A program made the position numbers and the translations under genes. From positions 37,903,994-37,967,993 of the forward strand of contig NC_092322.1 of assembly GCF_036785885.1 (NCBI RefSeq): 64,000 nucleotides of DNA, in the 5' to 3' direction. Positions 1 to 11,720 of this stretch are shown one piece after another. The notes beneath the pieces were generated by a model that did not search any database, was not told the origin of the DNA, and worked only from the letters and a program-made list of their open reading frames with translations. This DNA is from Coffea arabica. Taxonomy: Eukaryota > Streptophyta > Magnoliopsida > Gentianales > Rubiaceae. The number at the start of each line of letters is the position of its first letter. Within the stretch, counting starts at the first letter, position 1.

Positions 1-1106
1 GACTCTCCTTTTTCTTCTTTTGGTAGTTTTCAAAAGAGGAGGGAGGTTAACAGAGACTAGGAGTCTTCCCTTTTATTCCCCTTAGTAGCCGGATAGGAAG
101 GAAAATTATGTAGGAAGAGGCGGTCCGACAGCTTTGATTTTTCTTTCTTTTGTTTTCGTACTTTGTCGGCTAGTTCTTCTGGGGGGTTGACTATTCATTG
201 TTTTTGGGGGACTATTCCATCATTTTTTCATTATATTCAATTGGAGGAAAAATGCCTTCACCATTTACTTCGGCAATTTTCCATAGGATCCCCTCGACAG
301 AGATGAACTAAACTTTTATTTCTAGTCAAGGAACAACGGAGGATTTGGTTCAGGTTAAATTGTGAGATCTAACTGATTTTACTTTTTCCTATTATTTTCT
401 AGTATTCGTATATTTCCTATTTTATTTTTTTATGGTTATTGTATTATTCAAGTATCATGGGTCCAGATGTTAGATTAATTCAATAACCTAAAACCAATTA
501 GAGTAATTAAATCTATAATTGTTTAATTATTTTAAATTAGTGGTAACTGATATAATCGGGATTATATCAGGGAAATATACGGGCTAATTTGTAAACAACC
601 CTCGTAGCGTGTTGTTTATGTAGAACAGGATTTTTCTAAATCTTAAAGCAATTGCAAAATTGAATTTTACAGTCGTACCTAGGGTTATTTTGCAATTAGG
701 ACAATAACTAACGGTCTTACATTAACTATCGATAATTAAGGAGAAATTGATTGTCATCACTTGTTTGACAATTATAACTTGTTTATCAGTTTATATATGG
801 AACTATTCTTGCATCGATGATCAATTAGGAGAACCATTTCCGAAATTGCTTCTTGACTAGAGTTTGTCAAAAACTATTTGAGTTTTTGCAATTTGCCATC
901 TAATTTTTATTTAATTGCAATATTCGATTAGCATAACTTATTGTTAATTTCTATAAAAAAAAAAAAAAACCCCCATTGTTTGTTTGAACTTCAAAAGAGG
1001 CAAATATCCCCAATCCCTATGAATTCAACCCTACTTATCACTATCTATAGAAATTATATTTTGTTTGAGCAGGCATTTATTATTGCACAGGCTCGACAAT
1101 CTGTCA
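1..1106 (+). repeat. 5' LTR of Athila-type element, copy A (first ~296 bases outside window)
   Basis: It aligns almost base for base to 37683-38790; I see one substitution (near 534) and length differences in the A and C runs near 955-975. It ends in TGTCA/TCAA just before the PBS at 1112. It has no coding content; the short ORF at 941-1138 runs out of the LTR through the PBS and is not a gene. Confidence 0.88.
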
Positions 1107-1111
1107 ATTTT

Positions 1112-1128
1112 TGGCGCCGTTGCCGGGA
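1112..1128 (+). other. Primer binding site, tRNA-Asp type
   Basis: TGGCGCCGTTGCCGGGA lies five bases after the LTR end. This is the PBS typical of Athila/Tat-type plant gypsy elements, matching the 3' end of tRNA-Asp. The same motif is at 38796-38812. Confidence 0.88.
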
Positions 1129-1224
1129 CTGGTGTTAGTTAAATTTGTTTCTTTTTAAGTTCATTTTCGTTTTAATTTTCTGGTACTTTTCTAGTTTATA
1201 CTTTGTTCTTCTCGTACAGGTGAA

Positions 1225-2490
1225 TTAATTTTCGATCCTAAAATAGAGAAAACTGCACGCCGAACATGAAAAGAGACCAGACAGCTCAGAGAAGAGCAAT
1301 CTAGTGCTGCATCTCAAAGACTTGATCCAGAAGTTGAAGCAACAAATTCGTTTGGTGATACTTCGAGTGACTCGGATCAAGAAGAAGTCACTATGGCTAA
1401 TGCACGAACACTAAGGGTATTGGCTGCTCCTAATTTAAATCAGCAGCCCTTATGCATTACTTTTCCGAATTTAAATGATAACACTCAGTTTGAGTTAAAA
1501 TCTGGTCTAATCCATCTTTTGTCATCTTTTCATGATTTATCAGGTAAGAAGCCTCATAAGCACTTGCAAGAGTTCGATGTTGTTTGCAACATTATGAAAC
1601 CTTCGAAAATCACGGAAGAACAAATAAAAATGAGAACATTCCCTTTCTCTCTTAAGGATTCAGCAAAAGACTAGTTGTACTACTATCTCCAGGTAGTATC
1701 ACCACTTGGGAGTAGCTGAAGAAAAAATTCCTGGAAAAGTATTTTCCTGTATCTCGAATTGCAAGTCTGAGGAAGGAAATATGCGGTATCAAGCAACATT
1801 CAGGAGAGTCGCTCTATGATTGCTGAGAGAGATTCAAGAAGTTATGTATCAAATTCCCTCAACATCAAATAAGTGTGCAGCTGCTCATTCAGTACTTTTA
1901 CGATGGGCTACTTTTCAAAGACAAGAATATTATTGATGCTGCAAGTGGAGGGGCGTTGGCGAACAAGACTCCTCAAGAAGCGTAGTTGTTAATTTAAGGA
2001 ATGGCCGAGAACTCATAATAGTTCGGTATAAGCAAGGATATCTTGATACGCAAAGTGAATGAGATAAAAACATCCTCTATCCAACAGCAGTTATCCGACT
2101 TAACATCTTTTGTTATACAATTGGCTATAGAAAATGCACCACAAGCCAATATGTATGGAATTTGCACTGCCATGGGTCGTTCTACAGAGATGTGATTCAA
2201 GAAAAGAGTGCGAAGAAAGTAAACATAGCTGGTCATACGCCCGCTACAAGAAAGGCATATGATTCGTACCCTAACATGTACAATCCGGGTTAGAGAGATC
2301 ACCATAACCTCAATGATGGGGGAAATAGACAATCAAATTTTGCACTGAATATACAGCAAGGGTATCAACAGTAATACCAACCTCGATAGCCACCACTTCC
2401 TCCAAGTTCAGGCCCGTCTTTGAAAGAAATGATGAAACAATTAATTACTAGTCAACAAAAGATGAAATCTGACCTATAAAATATAAGGAA
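1225..2490 (+). pseudogene. Athila-type gag (broken), copy A
   Basis: The longest open piece (1393-1674, 93 aa) contains ARTLRVLAAPNLNQQPLCI, then a KSGLIHLL and PHKHLQEF segment, which are conserved features of gag in Athila-type plant gypsy elements. In the same frame upstream, coding likeness starts near 1231 but an Arg codon has become TGA at 1267. After 1674 a Trp codon reads TAG, and gag likeness continues in shifting frames to about 2490. Copy B at 38907 onward has the same lesions, so they predate the duplication. Confidence 0.82.
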
Positions 2491-2533
2491 TCAAATGGGT
2501 TATATGTAAGCGATACAGAGTCAGAGTAGTCAG

Positions 2534-3238
2534 ATGGCAATATCAATCAACCGTCTGAAGTCCCAAGTTCACGAAAAATTGCCGTCTCAACCTGAATTGA
2601 ACCTGAAGAACGTAAGTGCAATGACCTTAAGAAGTGGAAAGGAAATTCAGGGATTCGAACTCGTGACTCCAAAGGACAAGGATGAAGAAAAGATCGAGAA
2701 AGAACTTGAGGCAGAGGACATAAATGGCATAAATCCAGCGGTACTCCTTAACCCAATCATTGAACTTAAAGCTAATCCGCTTCCCTTTCCTAGTAGGTTG
2801 GAGAAACCAAAGAATCAGGACAAGGAGAAAGAGATCTTGGACGTATTCCGCAAAGTAGAGATCAACATTCCTCTGTTAGATGCAACCAAACAAGTGTTGA
2901 AGTATACAAAATTTTTGAAGGATTTGTGCATCAACCGAAGAAGATTGCGAGGAGACGAAAGAGTTATTGTGGGGGAGAACGTGTCAGCGGTTCTACAGAG
3001 GAAACTTCCACCGAAGTGCGGAGATCCAAGTATATTCATTATCCCCTGTAAAATAGGTAATACTTTGATTATAAATGTCATGTTGGACCTAGGAACATCA
3101 GTAATGTCTAAATCTATCTATACTTCTTCGAACTTAGGTCCGTTAAAAGAAACTAGGATAATAATCCAATTAGCTGATCGAACGAATGCTTATCCTGATA
3201 GGTTGGTCGATGATGTGTTGGTTAAAATTCCTAACTGA
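2534..3238 (+). pseudogene. gag C-terminal / aspartic protease segment, copy A
   Basis: This is an open stretch of 234 codons. The N-terminal part carries NVSAMTLRSGKEIQGFE, a linker between gag and protease in this lineage. The C-terminal part contains MLDLGTSVMSKSIY, the retroviral-type aspartic protease active site (D-L/T-G-x-S). The frame closes with TGA at 3236 and the next domain is in another frame. Upstream stops cut it off from gag. The copy B equivalent is 40197-40922. Confidence 0.8.
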
Positions 3239-3356
3239 TTTTTATGTACTTAACATAAATAATGATCATTCCCCCGACCCCTTACCTTTGCTATTAGGTA
3301 GACTCTTTTGGTTTACAATCCAAAATAAAATTAATGTTAATAAGGGTACCTTATCC

Positions 3357-4534
3357 ATGAAGTTTGATGAAAAAATTATTCATTTCAATACCATTGAGAT
3401 CATGAAATACCCCTCGAACTCTAATTTTAACTCTGTTTTTTCTATGAGTGCTATTGACTCAGTAGTACAGGAAGTGTTTGAAATTATTGGCAGGGATGAG
3501 TTAGAAATTGTTTTAACCAAGTACCTCGAGTTAAACACAACTCATGAGGAAGAATTGAGTAAAGATCTGAAAAATACAATTGGAGCGTTGCAATCGTTGC
3601 CAGTCAAGACGATAAGGTATGAGCTCGCACTTATTTTCGTGCCCAAATCTCACCAAAGGGTATTACCGTCTATGGTGCAGGCACCTGTGTTTGAATTAAA
3701 ATCTCTACCAAAGCACTTGAAATACGCTTACTTGGGCAAGAAGGAAATGCTTCCATTGATTATCTCGACGCGACTGTTGGAAATCCAAGAAGAAAAACTA
3801 ATCCAAATTCTTAGAAATCACAAGCAAGCAATAGGATGGACTATCACCGACATTAAGGGCATCAGCCTCTCTGTATGTATGCACCGAATAAGGTTCGAAG
3901 AAGATGCCAAATCTATACGGCAAGTTCAAAGGATGCTCAATCCCCTTATGATGGAAGTGATGAAGAACGAAATACTAAAGCTGCTGGATGTGGGGATCAT
4001 ATATGCAATATCAGACAGCCCATGGATGAGCTCGGTACAGGTAGTTTCAAAGAAAGCAGGAGTGACAGTGGAGGCCAACCAGAAGGGTGAACTCATGCCA
4101 ATACACAAATCCACTGGATAGCGGCAGTGTATAGACTACCGGAAATTAAACGTTATCATGAAAAAAGACCATTTTTCACCTCCTTTTATTAACCAAATGA
4201 TTGAACGATTAGTTTGTTGAATTTACTATTGTTTTTTAAATGGGTTTTTAGGGTATTTTCAAATTGCAATCGCACTGGAAGATCAAGAGAAAACCACCTT
4301 CACGTGCCCGTTTGAAACTTTCGTATACAGGCAAATGCCTTTCGGATTGTGCAATGTCCCTGCAACATTTCAGAGATGTATGGTGAGCATTTTTTCAGAA
4401 TATGTTAAGAAAATTATTGAGATTTTCATGAACGACTTTAGTATATATGGTGATAGTTTTGATAATTGTTTAGATAACTTGAAATTGATCTTCTTGAGAT
4501 GTATATAAACTAATCTCGTGTTTAATTGAAAAAA
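3357..4534 (+). pseudogene. Reverse transcriptase, N-terminal and palm part, copy A
   Basis: It opens with a protease-RT linker (LPKHLKYAYLGKKE) and the RT fingers region (MLNPLMMEVMKNEILKLLD, SPWMSSVQVVSKK). A Trp codon before QCIDYRKLN is TAG. The palm region follows with FQIAIALEDQEKTTFTCPF and MPFGLCNVPATFQR. The catalytic FMDD-type box reads FMNDF, so the first Asp is Asn and polymerase activity would be lost even if the frames were open. The RT is then cut by the Helitron at 4535. Confidence 0.85.
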
Positions 4535-7280
4535 TCTATATCTATATGTATTCAGGAAGGGATTTTTAGTAGAAACCCTCTCAATGACTTCTAAACTTCT
4601 CATTTTTTTTTCTAGATTTTTGTATTTATTTTAATACATAAAATGTAGTGGGTTATAACCCACATTATCACTCATCAATATTCCCACTATCTCACTTCCA
4701 CTATCCCACTATCTTAACTCATCCTACAACCACTCCTATAAATTCTCTATTCCCACTATCCCGCTACCTCACTCCCACTCTCTCTTAGTTTCTTATTTGT
4801 TTTTGGTTCTCTATTCATTTTGTAAATGTATTGATTTTGTTTCTTTTATGAGCAATAGTGGAAGATATTATGTGCAAAGACTTCAGCAAAACTCAACCTT
4901 CCTGTGGAGAATTGGAAGTATATTCTTGCCAGTTTAATTTTTTAGGTCGGTCCCTTTGCCTTTTAAGTATGTTTTGCTTTTACTTTGCTTTTTGTCATGA
5001 ATGGTATTGCATTGATTTTCTGATCATCCATTATTTCTGAAAATTTTTTACAAAATCCTATGAACGGTTGTTTGCTTATTGTTACACTGTACATCAAAGA
5101 TAGTCAATAGTAGGATAAAGTATAAACACAAAATCACAATCACATTTCTAACATAATGTATTGCTTGCTTATATAATTGCGGATGGTATAGATTCATGAT
5201 TGAGGGTTTTACTATTTCTAACATAAATTGTATATTATAAAAATTTATTTGTTTGTATTACTGAATTTTTTTAATTATTTTTTATTGTACATTTATCACA
5301 TAAAAAAGGTGTTACGATAGTTATTTTCATAATTTTATTCCAAAAATAATAGTGCATGAAATAAAAAATATTTTTTGATAATAAAAAATAATTAAAAATG
5401 GTTTATAATTAGAGAAAAACAATTCATATACTACTAATAACTAAGGCACTATACGCCCATTATTAAAATTGGATTAATTTTTAATTTCGTCAGAAATCCT
5501 TTTGGCAAAATTGCATTCTAGCTTTTCTTTTTTTTTATCATTTTCTCTCTACATTGACTGCAATAATTTTCACTTTACTTTTAATGGGTAGGCTTTCAAA
5601 ATTGGTAGAAAGAGAGTTTATTAGCATTCAAATAACTGTTCTGTGTTACATCTTTTTGAGATGCTAAAGAAGGCATGAAACTTCTTGAAGGATGGTATCC
5701 TACTTTTTGGAGTTTGAATCACAATATTACCTTCATTTTTTGTATTTTTGTATTTTTGCATCCACTGGATTAGAAAAAACGTGTCCTTCTAAGCTTGGAT
5801 TATGTTCAGCAGTGATGCTAAAGACCTAACGATATCTATATGAAACAAAAACCCAAGGGACATAATTATATATCATATCAGATATCAGGAAACTAACTGC
5901 ATAAAGAAAATAATCCTGACTCATATTTCGGCGCTCTACCTGACTTAAGACGGTGATTTTTTAAAAAAATCTGGTTTCTCTTGGTATTTGAAAAATTCCG
6001 AATTCTAACTGAACTTAAACCAAAGAATAAATTAAAAATTATAGAGGCTGTGAAATTAAAAGACAATATTAAATTGGATATTAAAAGATGGTTTAAACAT
6101 AGTAGGGACTATGAACCAAAATCTTTGAAAAACAATTCTGTATCCAAAAAATTAAAAAAAAACCTACAAGAACAAACTCATTTTCCCAAAAAAAAAAAGA
6201 AAAGAAAAGAAGCCTATAAGAACATACGCCCTTTTCCAAATTTAATAATTTATCTACATTATGAACATATTATAAACTAATACATTCCTTTTTATTTAAT
6301 ATTAAAAATTGATTTTAATATACAAGTGATAGCAGAGGGAATGAAGCAGTTAGCGACATGTGAAAAAACTGAAAAGGACAAAAGCAATTAGAGGGATAAT
6401 TTCGCACAAAATTCATGGGTTAAAGTGCAATTTGATGTATAGACGGGAGGCATTTTAGTGCATTTATTGATTTGTTTTCAATAAGTGGTGGTTGGTTTTG
6501 CGAGGTTTGGGGGGTCTACATGTACCAAAATATATTTATATAGGGATTACTTCATTAACTATGGGTGCTAATAACAATTCTATTGGTGCGTAATTTTCAT
6601 TTGATTACAACACAATTGTATTAAATTCTATTGATGCTACTTCTATATTAACTATTGTATTTTTTTGTCAACAATTCTCATACAATGTATCACTTACTAC
6701 ACATAAAATAAATACAAAAACTATTTATTTTTGATTTAATATATATATTTTTTCTAGATCAAAGAAATGAAAATATTGCCTCTCTTCAAGTTCGACAGCC
6801 ATCCGCATCACCAATACTTTTGCGTGATCATGGTAAATATGCAGTTTTTTATATCATCAAAGATCGTGCAGTTTCATTTGTAGTACACACTCCACAAAAT
6901 TTAACATAGTTAATTAAATCATCAATTTTGGCTTTCGTACTAAAAGTGAATTGGTATGAAAAGTGTTCGCACCTTCAAGAAAGATTATCAAATCGAATGT
7001 TTAGTATTTGTAAGTATTTCATTTTAACAACATTCAATTACATTCATTTGTAGAAATATATCATTCCCTTTTTTAATATAAATTTTAATTTTTTTTCAGG
7101 ATCCATCTTTCGAAAAAAGACAGTTCTTGAATGATATACACATTCTATTATATTTCAAATTATTGTTAAACAGATATTACATTTAAATTAAAATGGTTCA
7201 ATTTTTCCACCTTTATTTGTTCACCATTTTATTTTTTTTAATAATGTCAGCACCGTGCGTAGCACGGGTATTCACACTAG
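4535..7280 (+). mobile_element. Non-autonomous Helitron inserted in the RT gene of copy A
   Basis: The element begins TCTATATC after a run of A and ends ...CACACTAG before T, the 5'-TC/CTAG-3' termini and A|T target of Helitrons, without target duplication. A 6-bp stem hairpin sits 9 bases upstream of CTAG. Copy B has the uninterrupted site (A at 42217, T at 42218), fixing both ends. No Rep/helicase ORF is visible. Contents are AT-rich. A CCCACTATCCC-rich, promoter-like stretch lies at 4660-4790, and exon-like bits with AG/GT borders lie near 6758-6832 and after 7101; I cannot identify their source. The Lys-rich ORF at 5981-6280 is low-complexity. Confidence 0.9.
7253..7267 (+). other. Helitron 3'-terminal hairpin
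   Basis: CCGTGC-GTA-GCACGG forms a perfect 6-bp stem with a 3-base loop, followed nine bases later by CTAG. Such a hairpin 10-12 bases before the 3' end is the replication terminator of Helitrons. Confidence 0.88.
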
Positions 7281-7308
7281 TGTCATTTTATAGTTGAGTA
7301 TGGGATAG

Positions 7309-7851
7309 TGTTAGGAAATTGGTTTAAATTCTTTTAGGTAGATTTCTTATTTGGTGTGGGAAGTGACTAGTTTCCTAATTGGATTTAGTTACTTGAAGTA
7401 GTAGTCAAGTAAAGCCCTATTTAGCAGGAATTAGATGCTATTTCTATATGAGTTTAGGAAATAGTATTGGTTTCCAAATTGTTATTTGGTTTTTTTGGCA
7501 GTAATGTTCCCTATAAATAGGTGGGTTGGCATACACAAGACACACAAGACACACAAAAAGAAGACACAAGGGGCCTCATGTAGCCTTATACATGGAGTGT
7601 GAGAGAGGGTTTTTGAGAGATGAGAGATGGTATACAATGGTTGGATTTGGGTTCAAATTGTATTCTTGTATAGGGTTTTTCTCTCATAATAAAGAACAGG
7701 TTTCTCTCCGTGGATGTAGGCTCAATGATGGAGCCGAACCACGTTAAATATTGTGTGTCGTTTATCTTTCATGCTTGTGACTTGTTTCCTCATTAAATTA
7801 TTGTGCACTTGATGTCTCAATAGTTGTTTATTCCGCGCCTGGATCCCAACA
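7309..7851 (+). repeat. Left LTR of the small LTR element
   Basis: It is 543 bp, starts TGTTAGGAAATTGG and ends GGATCCCAACA. A TATA-like CTATAAATAGG lies near 7511-7521 and an AATAAAG signal near 7688, as expected for a U3-R region. It carries one extra 9-bp unit in the CACAAGA stretch relative to the right LTR. Confidence 0.92.
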
Positions 7852-7853
7852 AG

Positions 7854-7865
7854 TGGTATCAGAGC
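7854..7865 (+). other. PBS, initiator tRNA-Met
   Basis: TGGTATCAGAGC, two bases downstream of the LTR, is the standard initiator-Met PBS of plant copia and TRIM elements. Confidence 0.93.
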
Positions 7866-8608
7866 TTGGTTGCGAGACTGGGCTGCTCAAGATTCGTAGT
7901 TGGATCCTAGTTAACTATTGAGATCAAGTGGATTGGTAGCTGTTACTAATTGAACAATTTAATGAGCGGTATCCTTATTTCAATGACTTGGCAAAAAGCA
8001 TTGATGGTGAATGATGAAAAGTCGAAAAGTATGGAGATGCTTGACGGTGAATCTAGGCAGGTGATTCAAGAGTCAAGGAAAAGGTGGAGTCCAATGTTGA
8101 TTTTGGACTTGAATCGGTGGAGACTTTCTCACATCTCCAACGGTTGATTCTTCATCCCGGTGGATTTTAGATTTGGGTTATGTTTCTTGGGTGGTGTGGC
8201 ACGTGTCCCAAAGAAATAAGGAGATCTAATTTTTATGCGCCAGAAGACTCTGACAGGTACGAGTTTTTCGTTTTAGGTGGAGTCTTGGAAACCACATGTG
8301 GCGAGACAGTCCTGAGGATGGGAAGAAGTATGGTGACTTTACCACTTGATTGCCTCAGTGGTTGGGGTTAGAGCTCACAGAAGGGAATCCCAGATTGCAA
8401 GTGGTGGTGAGAAGAAATCCTGCAAAGGGAGACGGTGAATTGAGGCACCTTCTCACGAGTCAACTGGAGGTTGGACTCGGGGTAACTACACATGTTCATT
8501 TGCCGATTGAATCAATTTGATATCAGGACTGTATTGATTCGGATGTGTAGTTTGGTACCATATTATTTGGTAGTTGAAGGCAAATGGTTTCTAAAAGAAA
8601 TTTTCGCC

Positions 8609-8620
8609 AAGGTGGAGATT
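8609..8620 (+). other. Polypurine tract of the small LTR element
   Basis: AAGGTGGAGATT directly precedes the right LTR, the position and composition of a copia-type plus-strand primer. Confidence 0.8.
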
Positions 8621-9154
8621 TGTTAGGAAATTGGCTTAAATTCTTTTAGGTAGATTTCTTATTTGGTGTGGGAAGTGACTAGTTTCCTAATTGGATTTAG
8701 TTACTTGAAGTAGTAGTCAAGTAAAGCCCTATTTAGCAGGAATTAGATGCTATTTCTATATGAGTTTAGGAAATAGTATTGGTTTCCAAATTGTTATTTG
8801 GTTTTTTTGGCAGTAATGTTCCCTATAAATAGGTGGGTTGGCATACACAAGACACACAAAAAGAAGACACAAGGGGCCTCATGTAGCCTTATACATGGAG
8901 TGTGAGAGAGGGTTTTTGGGAGATGAGAGATGGTATACAATGGTTGGATTTGGGTTCAAATTGTATTCTTGTATAGGGTTTTTCTCTCATAATAAAGAAC
9001 AGGTTTCTCTCCGTGGATGTAGGCTCAATGATGGAGTCGAACCACGTTAAATATTGTGTGTCGTTTATCTTTCATGCTTGTGACTTGTTTCCTCATTAAA
9101 TTATTGTGCACTTGATGTCTCAATAGTTGTTTATTCCGTGCCTGGATCCCAACA
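8621..9154 (+). repeat. Right LTR of the small LTR element
   Basis: It is 534 bp and nearly identical to 7309-7851. It ends CCCAACA and is followed by the GATAG target duplication. Confidence 0.92.
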
Positions 9155-9960
9155 GATAGTTCAAGGTCACGTAGTGTCCTCTAAGGGTATTGAAATTGAT
9201 TAAGTTAAAATAGACATTATATCTGCCTTACCTTACCCCGCGAGTGTGCGGGAAGTGTATTTTTTTCTTGAACATGTAGGTTTCTACCAAAGGTTCATAA
9301 GGATTTCTCGAAGACTGGAGCTTCTCTGTTCAAACTTTTATAAAAAGACGTGGCCTTTGAGTTCAATGTCGAGTGTAAGAGAGCATTCAAGAAGTTAAAG
9401 GAGCTGTTGACATCGTCACTGATCATCCAACCTCTTGACTGGAATCTCTTATTTGAGATCATGTATGATGCTAGTGATTATGCAGTGCGAGTAGTATTAG
9501 GACAGAGAATAGGAAAAGCAACTCACGTCATCTACTACACGTCCGGAACCTTGAGTAGAGGTCAATTGAAAAGGAGGTTTTAACAGTTATTTTTGCTTTA
9601 GAAAAATTCAGGTCATATTTATTAAGTGGTAAAATTATTGTATTTTCTAATCATACAGCATTGAGGTACCTAATAACCAAGAAAGATGCAAAATCGAGGC
9701 TGATAAGGTGGATATTGCTCTTGCAAGAATTTGACATGGAGATGAGGGATAAAAGTGGTTCGAAGAATTTGGTAGCTGACCATTTAAGTCGCATATCAGT
9801 TGGAGAAGAGAACGTGCCATTGAAAGATACATTCCCTAATGAACAATTATTTTCTCTAAATTCTAAATTGCCTTAGTATGCTGATTTAGTTAATTACCTA
9901 ATAACTGGCAAATTACATGCAGGTTGGCCCAAAGCAAAAAGGGACAAGTTAAAGAGCGAT
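9155..9960 (+). pseudogene. RT thumb / RNase H, copy A (RNase H catalytic Glu region deleted)
   Basis: RT resumes after the insertion and leads into RNase H at about 9350 ([37 protein letters not shown] with the first catalytic Asp). Where copy B reads [20 protein letters not shown], copy A has lost about 20 bases after RGQL, removing the segment with the catalytic Glu and shifting frame. Likeness continues at 9661-9876 ([31 protein letters not shown]). The deletion is private to copy A. Confidence 0.85.
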
Positions 9961-10017
9961 GCCAAATACTACATATGAGACGACCCGTATCTGTAGAAGC
10001 ATTGTGCTGATCAAGTA

Positions 10018-11170
10018 ATGCGAAGGTGCGTAAGTGAGAATGAATATCACTCAATCTTAACTTTTTTTCATTCTTTTGCCTATGGAGGTCACTTTGGACC
10101 TAAGAAAACAGCTCGTAAGGTGTCAGAGAGCGGGTTCTACTGGCCTTCACTATTCAAAGATGCCTACATGCTCTGTAAGTCATGTGAAAGATGTCAAAAC
10201 ATAGGTAATATTTTTCGTAGAGATCTGACGTCTCAAATTTCAATGTTCTTTGTTGAAATTTTTGACGTATGAGGGATTGACTTTATAGGCCCTTTTCCCA
10301 TGTCGTTTGGTTTCTTTATATCATCTTGGCACTTGATTATGTTTCCAAATAAGTGGAAGTTAAAGCCACCCGGACTAATAATTTAAAAGTGGTTTCAGAT
10401 TTTATTAAGTTCAATATTTTTGTGCGTTTTGGGATGCCAAGAACCATTGTTAGTGACAGGGGGATGCATTTCTGCAATAATACCATAACTACGCTATTTC
10501 GAAGGTATGGTGTGCTCCACAAGGTCTCAACATCATACCACCTTCAAACCAATGGCCAAACCGAAGTATCAAATCGAGAAATCAAGTCTATCTTGGAAAA
10601 AATGGTGTGACCCGATAGGAAGGATTGGAGTCAATAGTTGAAAGATGCACTTTAGACCTATTGGACGGCGTATAAGACTCCTATAGGGATATCACCCTAT
10701 AGATTAATATTCGGGAAGCCGTGTCACCTCCCAATGGAATTTGAGCACAAGGCCTTTTGGACGATAAAGCAGTGTAATATGAATTTAGAGGAGGCTGGTG
10801 CTCATCGAAAGTTGGACTTGCAAGAATTGGAGGAGATCCGGAGCAAAACATATAAGAATGCATTAATTTACAAGGAGAGGAGTAGGGCGTTTCATAACCA
10901 ACAAATCTCTAGGAAGACCTTTGAAGTTGGTCAAAAGGTTCTCCTATACCAATCCAAGTTTAAGCTGTTTCCAGGTAAACTGCGTTCCAGAGGGATTGAC
11001 CTTTCATTGTTACTCATGTCTTTCACTATAGTGCAGTAGAAATCCAGAGCACTAAGATGGCCAAAAAGTTTGTGATGAATGGACACCGTCTCAAACACTA
11101 TTACGAGAGCTTTCCAAGTGAAGAAGTGAAGGTGATACATTTGGACACACCAAATTGCTCCAATTGCTAA
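10018..11170 (+). pseudogene. Integrase, copy A (broken)
   Basis: The zinc-binding part is at 10060-10215 (FHSFAYGGHFGPKKTARKV, CKSCERCQN: His/His and Cys-x2-Cys). A stop follows, then the core: GIDFIGPFP (first Asp), [15 protein letters not shown] (second Asp) and [15 protein letters not shown] (Glu). More stops follow near 10608 and 10637, then [20 protein letters not shown] and the C-terminal segment [17 protein letters not shown]. Broken into at least four frames. Copy B (43090-44275) has the same stops. Confidence 0.85.
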
Positions 11171-11329
11171 CATCTAGCCAAGTCTAACCAAAGACGTTAA
11201 AGAAAAGCGCTTTTTGGGAGGCAGCCCAATTTCTTTTAGTTGTTGTTCAACTTTAGTTGATAACTTCAATATGTTTTCTTAAAGTTTTTCCAAATTTTTT
11301 ATTTAATTTTTTGTTTCTGATGATTAGTA

Positions 11330-11720
11330 GGTGTTCCCCTGACATAACGCACCAGCGTCAACAGGGTGCCTGGTAATGTGCAACTCCCCAGGTGCTTCAT
11401 CAGAAAGGTTTCAACCCTCATAACGTGCCTGCGTCAAGTCACCTAAAGAGCTCTTCCTTCGATCTTGGAGCGGACTGACCGACATGACGCGTCCATGTCA
11501 ACAAGGCACGAGGTAACTTTTAATTCAACGACTCTTTATTAGAAGGGTTCTTGCCTTCATGATGTGCCCGCGTCACCTGGGCGCGTGGTAATGTGCAATC
11601 CTCAAAGTTTTCATCAGAATGGTTTCCACCCTTATGACGCGTCGGTGTCAACCGGGTATGTGGTAACTTTGAACTTAACAGACATTTATTAGAAGGATTC
11701 TTGTCTTTTTTATGTGCCAT
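11330..11720 (+). repeat. Degenerate tandem repeats downstream of pol, copy A
   Basis: Imperfect repeats of about 150 bp share GGTAATGTGCAA, CATCAGAA-GGTTTC and TGACGCG..GCGTCAA-like modules. Comparable GC-rich repeat tracts follow pol in many Athila elements. Copy B keeps most of them (44430-44745). Confidence 0.6.

Larger units (their letters stand above)
7309..9154 (+). mobile_element. Small non-autonomous copia-like LTR retrotransposon (TRIM/LARD-like), complete
   Basis: The element is 1846 bp: two direct LTRs (7309-7851 and 8621-9154), both starting TGTTAGG and ending CCAACA, with a 769-bp internal region that has no gag-pol. A PBS lies two bases after the left LTR and a purine-rich tract just before the right LTR. 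The target duplication GATAG flanks it (7304-7308 and 9155-9159), and copy B has a single GATAG at 42241-42245. The LTRs differ by about four substitutions and one 9-bp tandem unit (ACACAAGAC), so insertion was recent. ORFs inside (7526-7747, 7950-8147, 8180-8371) have no recognisable protein likeness. Confidence 0.93.

Noticed and set aside
5981-6280. 99-codon Lys-rich ORF in the Helitron
   Set aside because: A-rich composition and no recognisable domain; contains A runs.
7526-7747. 73-codon ORF, repeated at 8838-9050
   Set aside because: Lies within the LTRs of the small LTR element; its reappearance is LTR identity, not protein conservation.
7850-7870. tRNA-like sequence
   Set aside because: Only the 12-base PBS complementary to initiator tRNA-Met; no cloverleaf. 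I found no tRNA or rRNA gene in the window.
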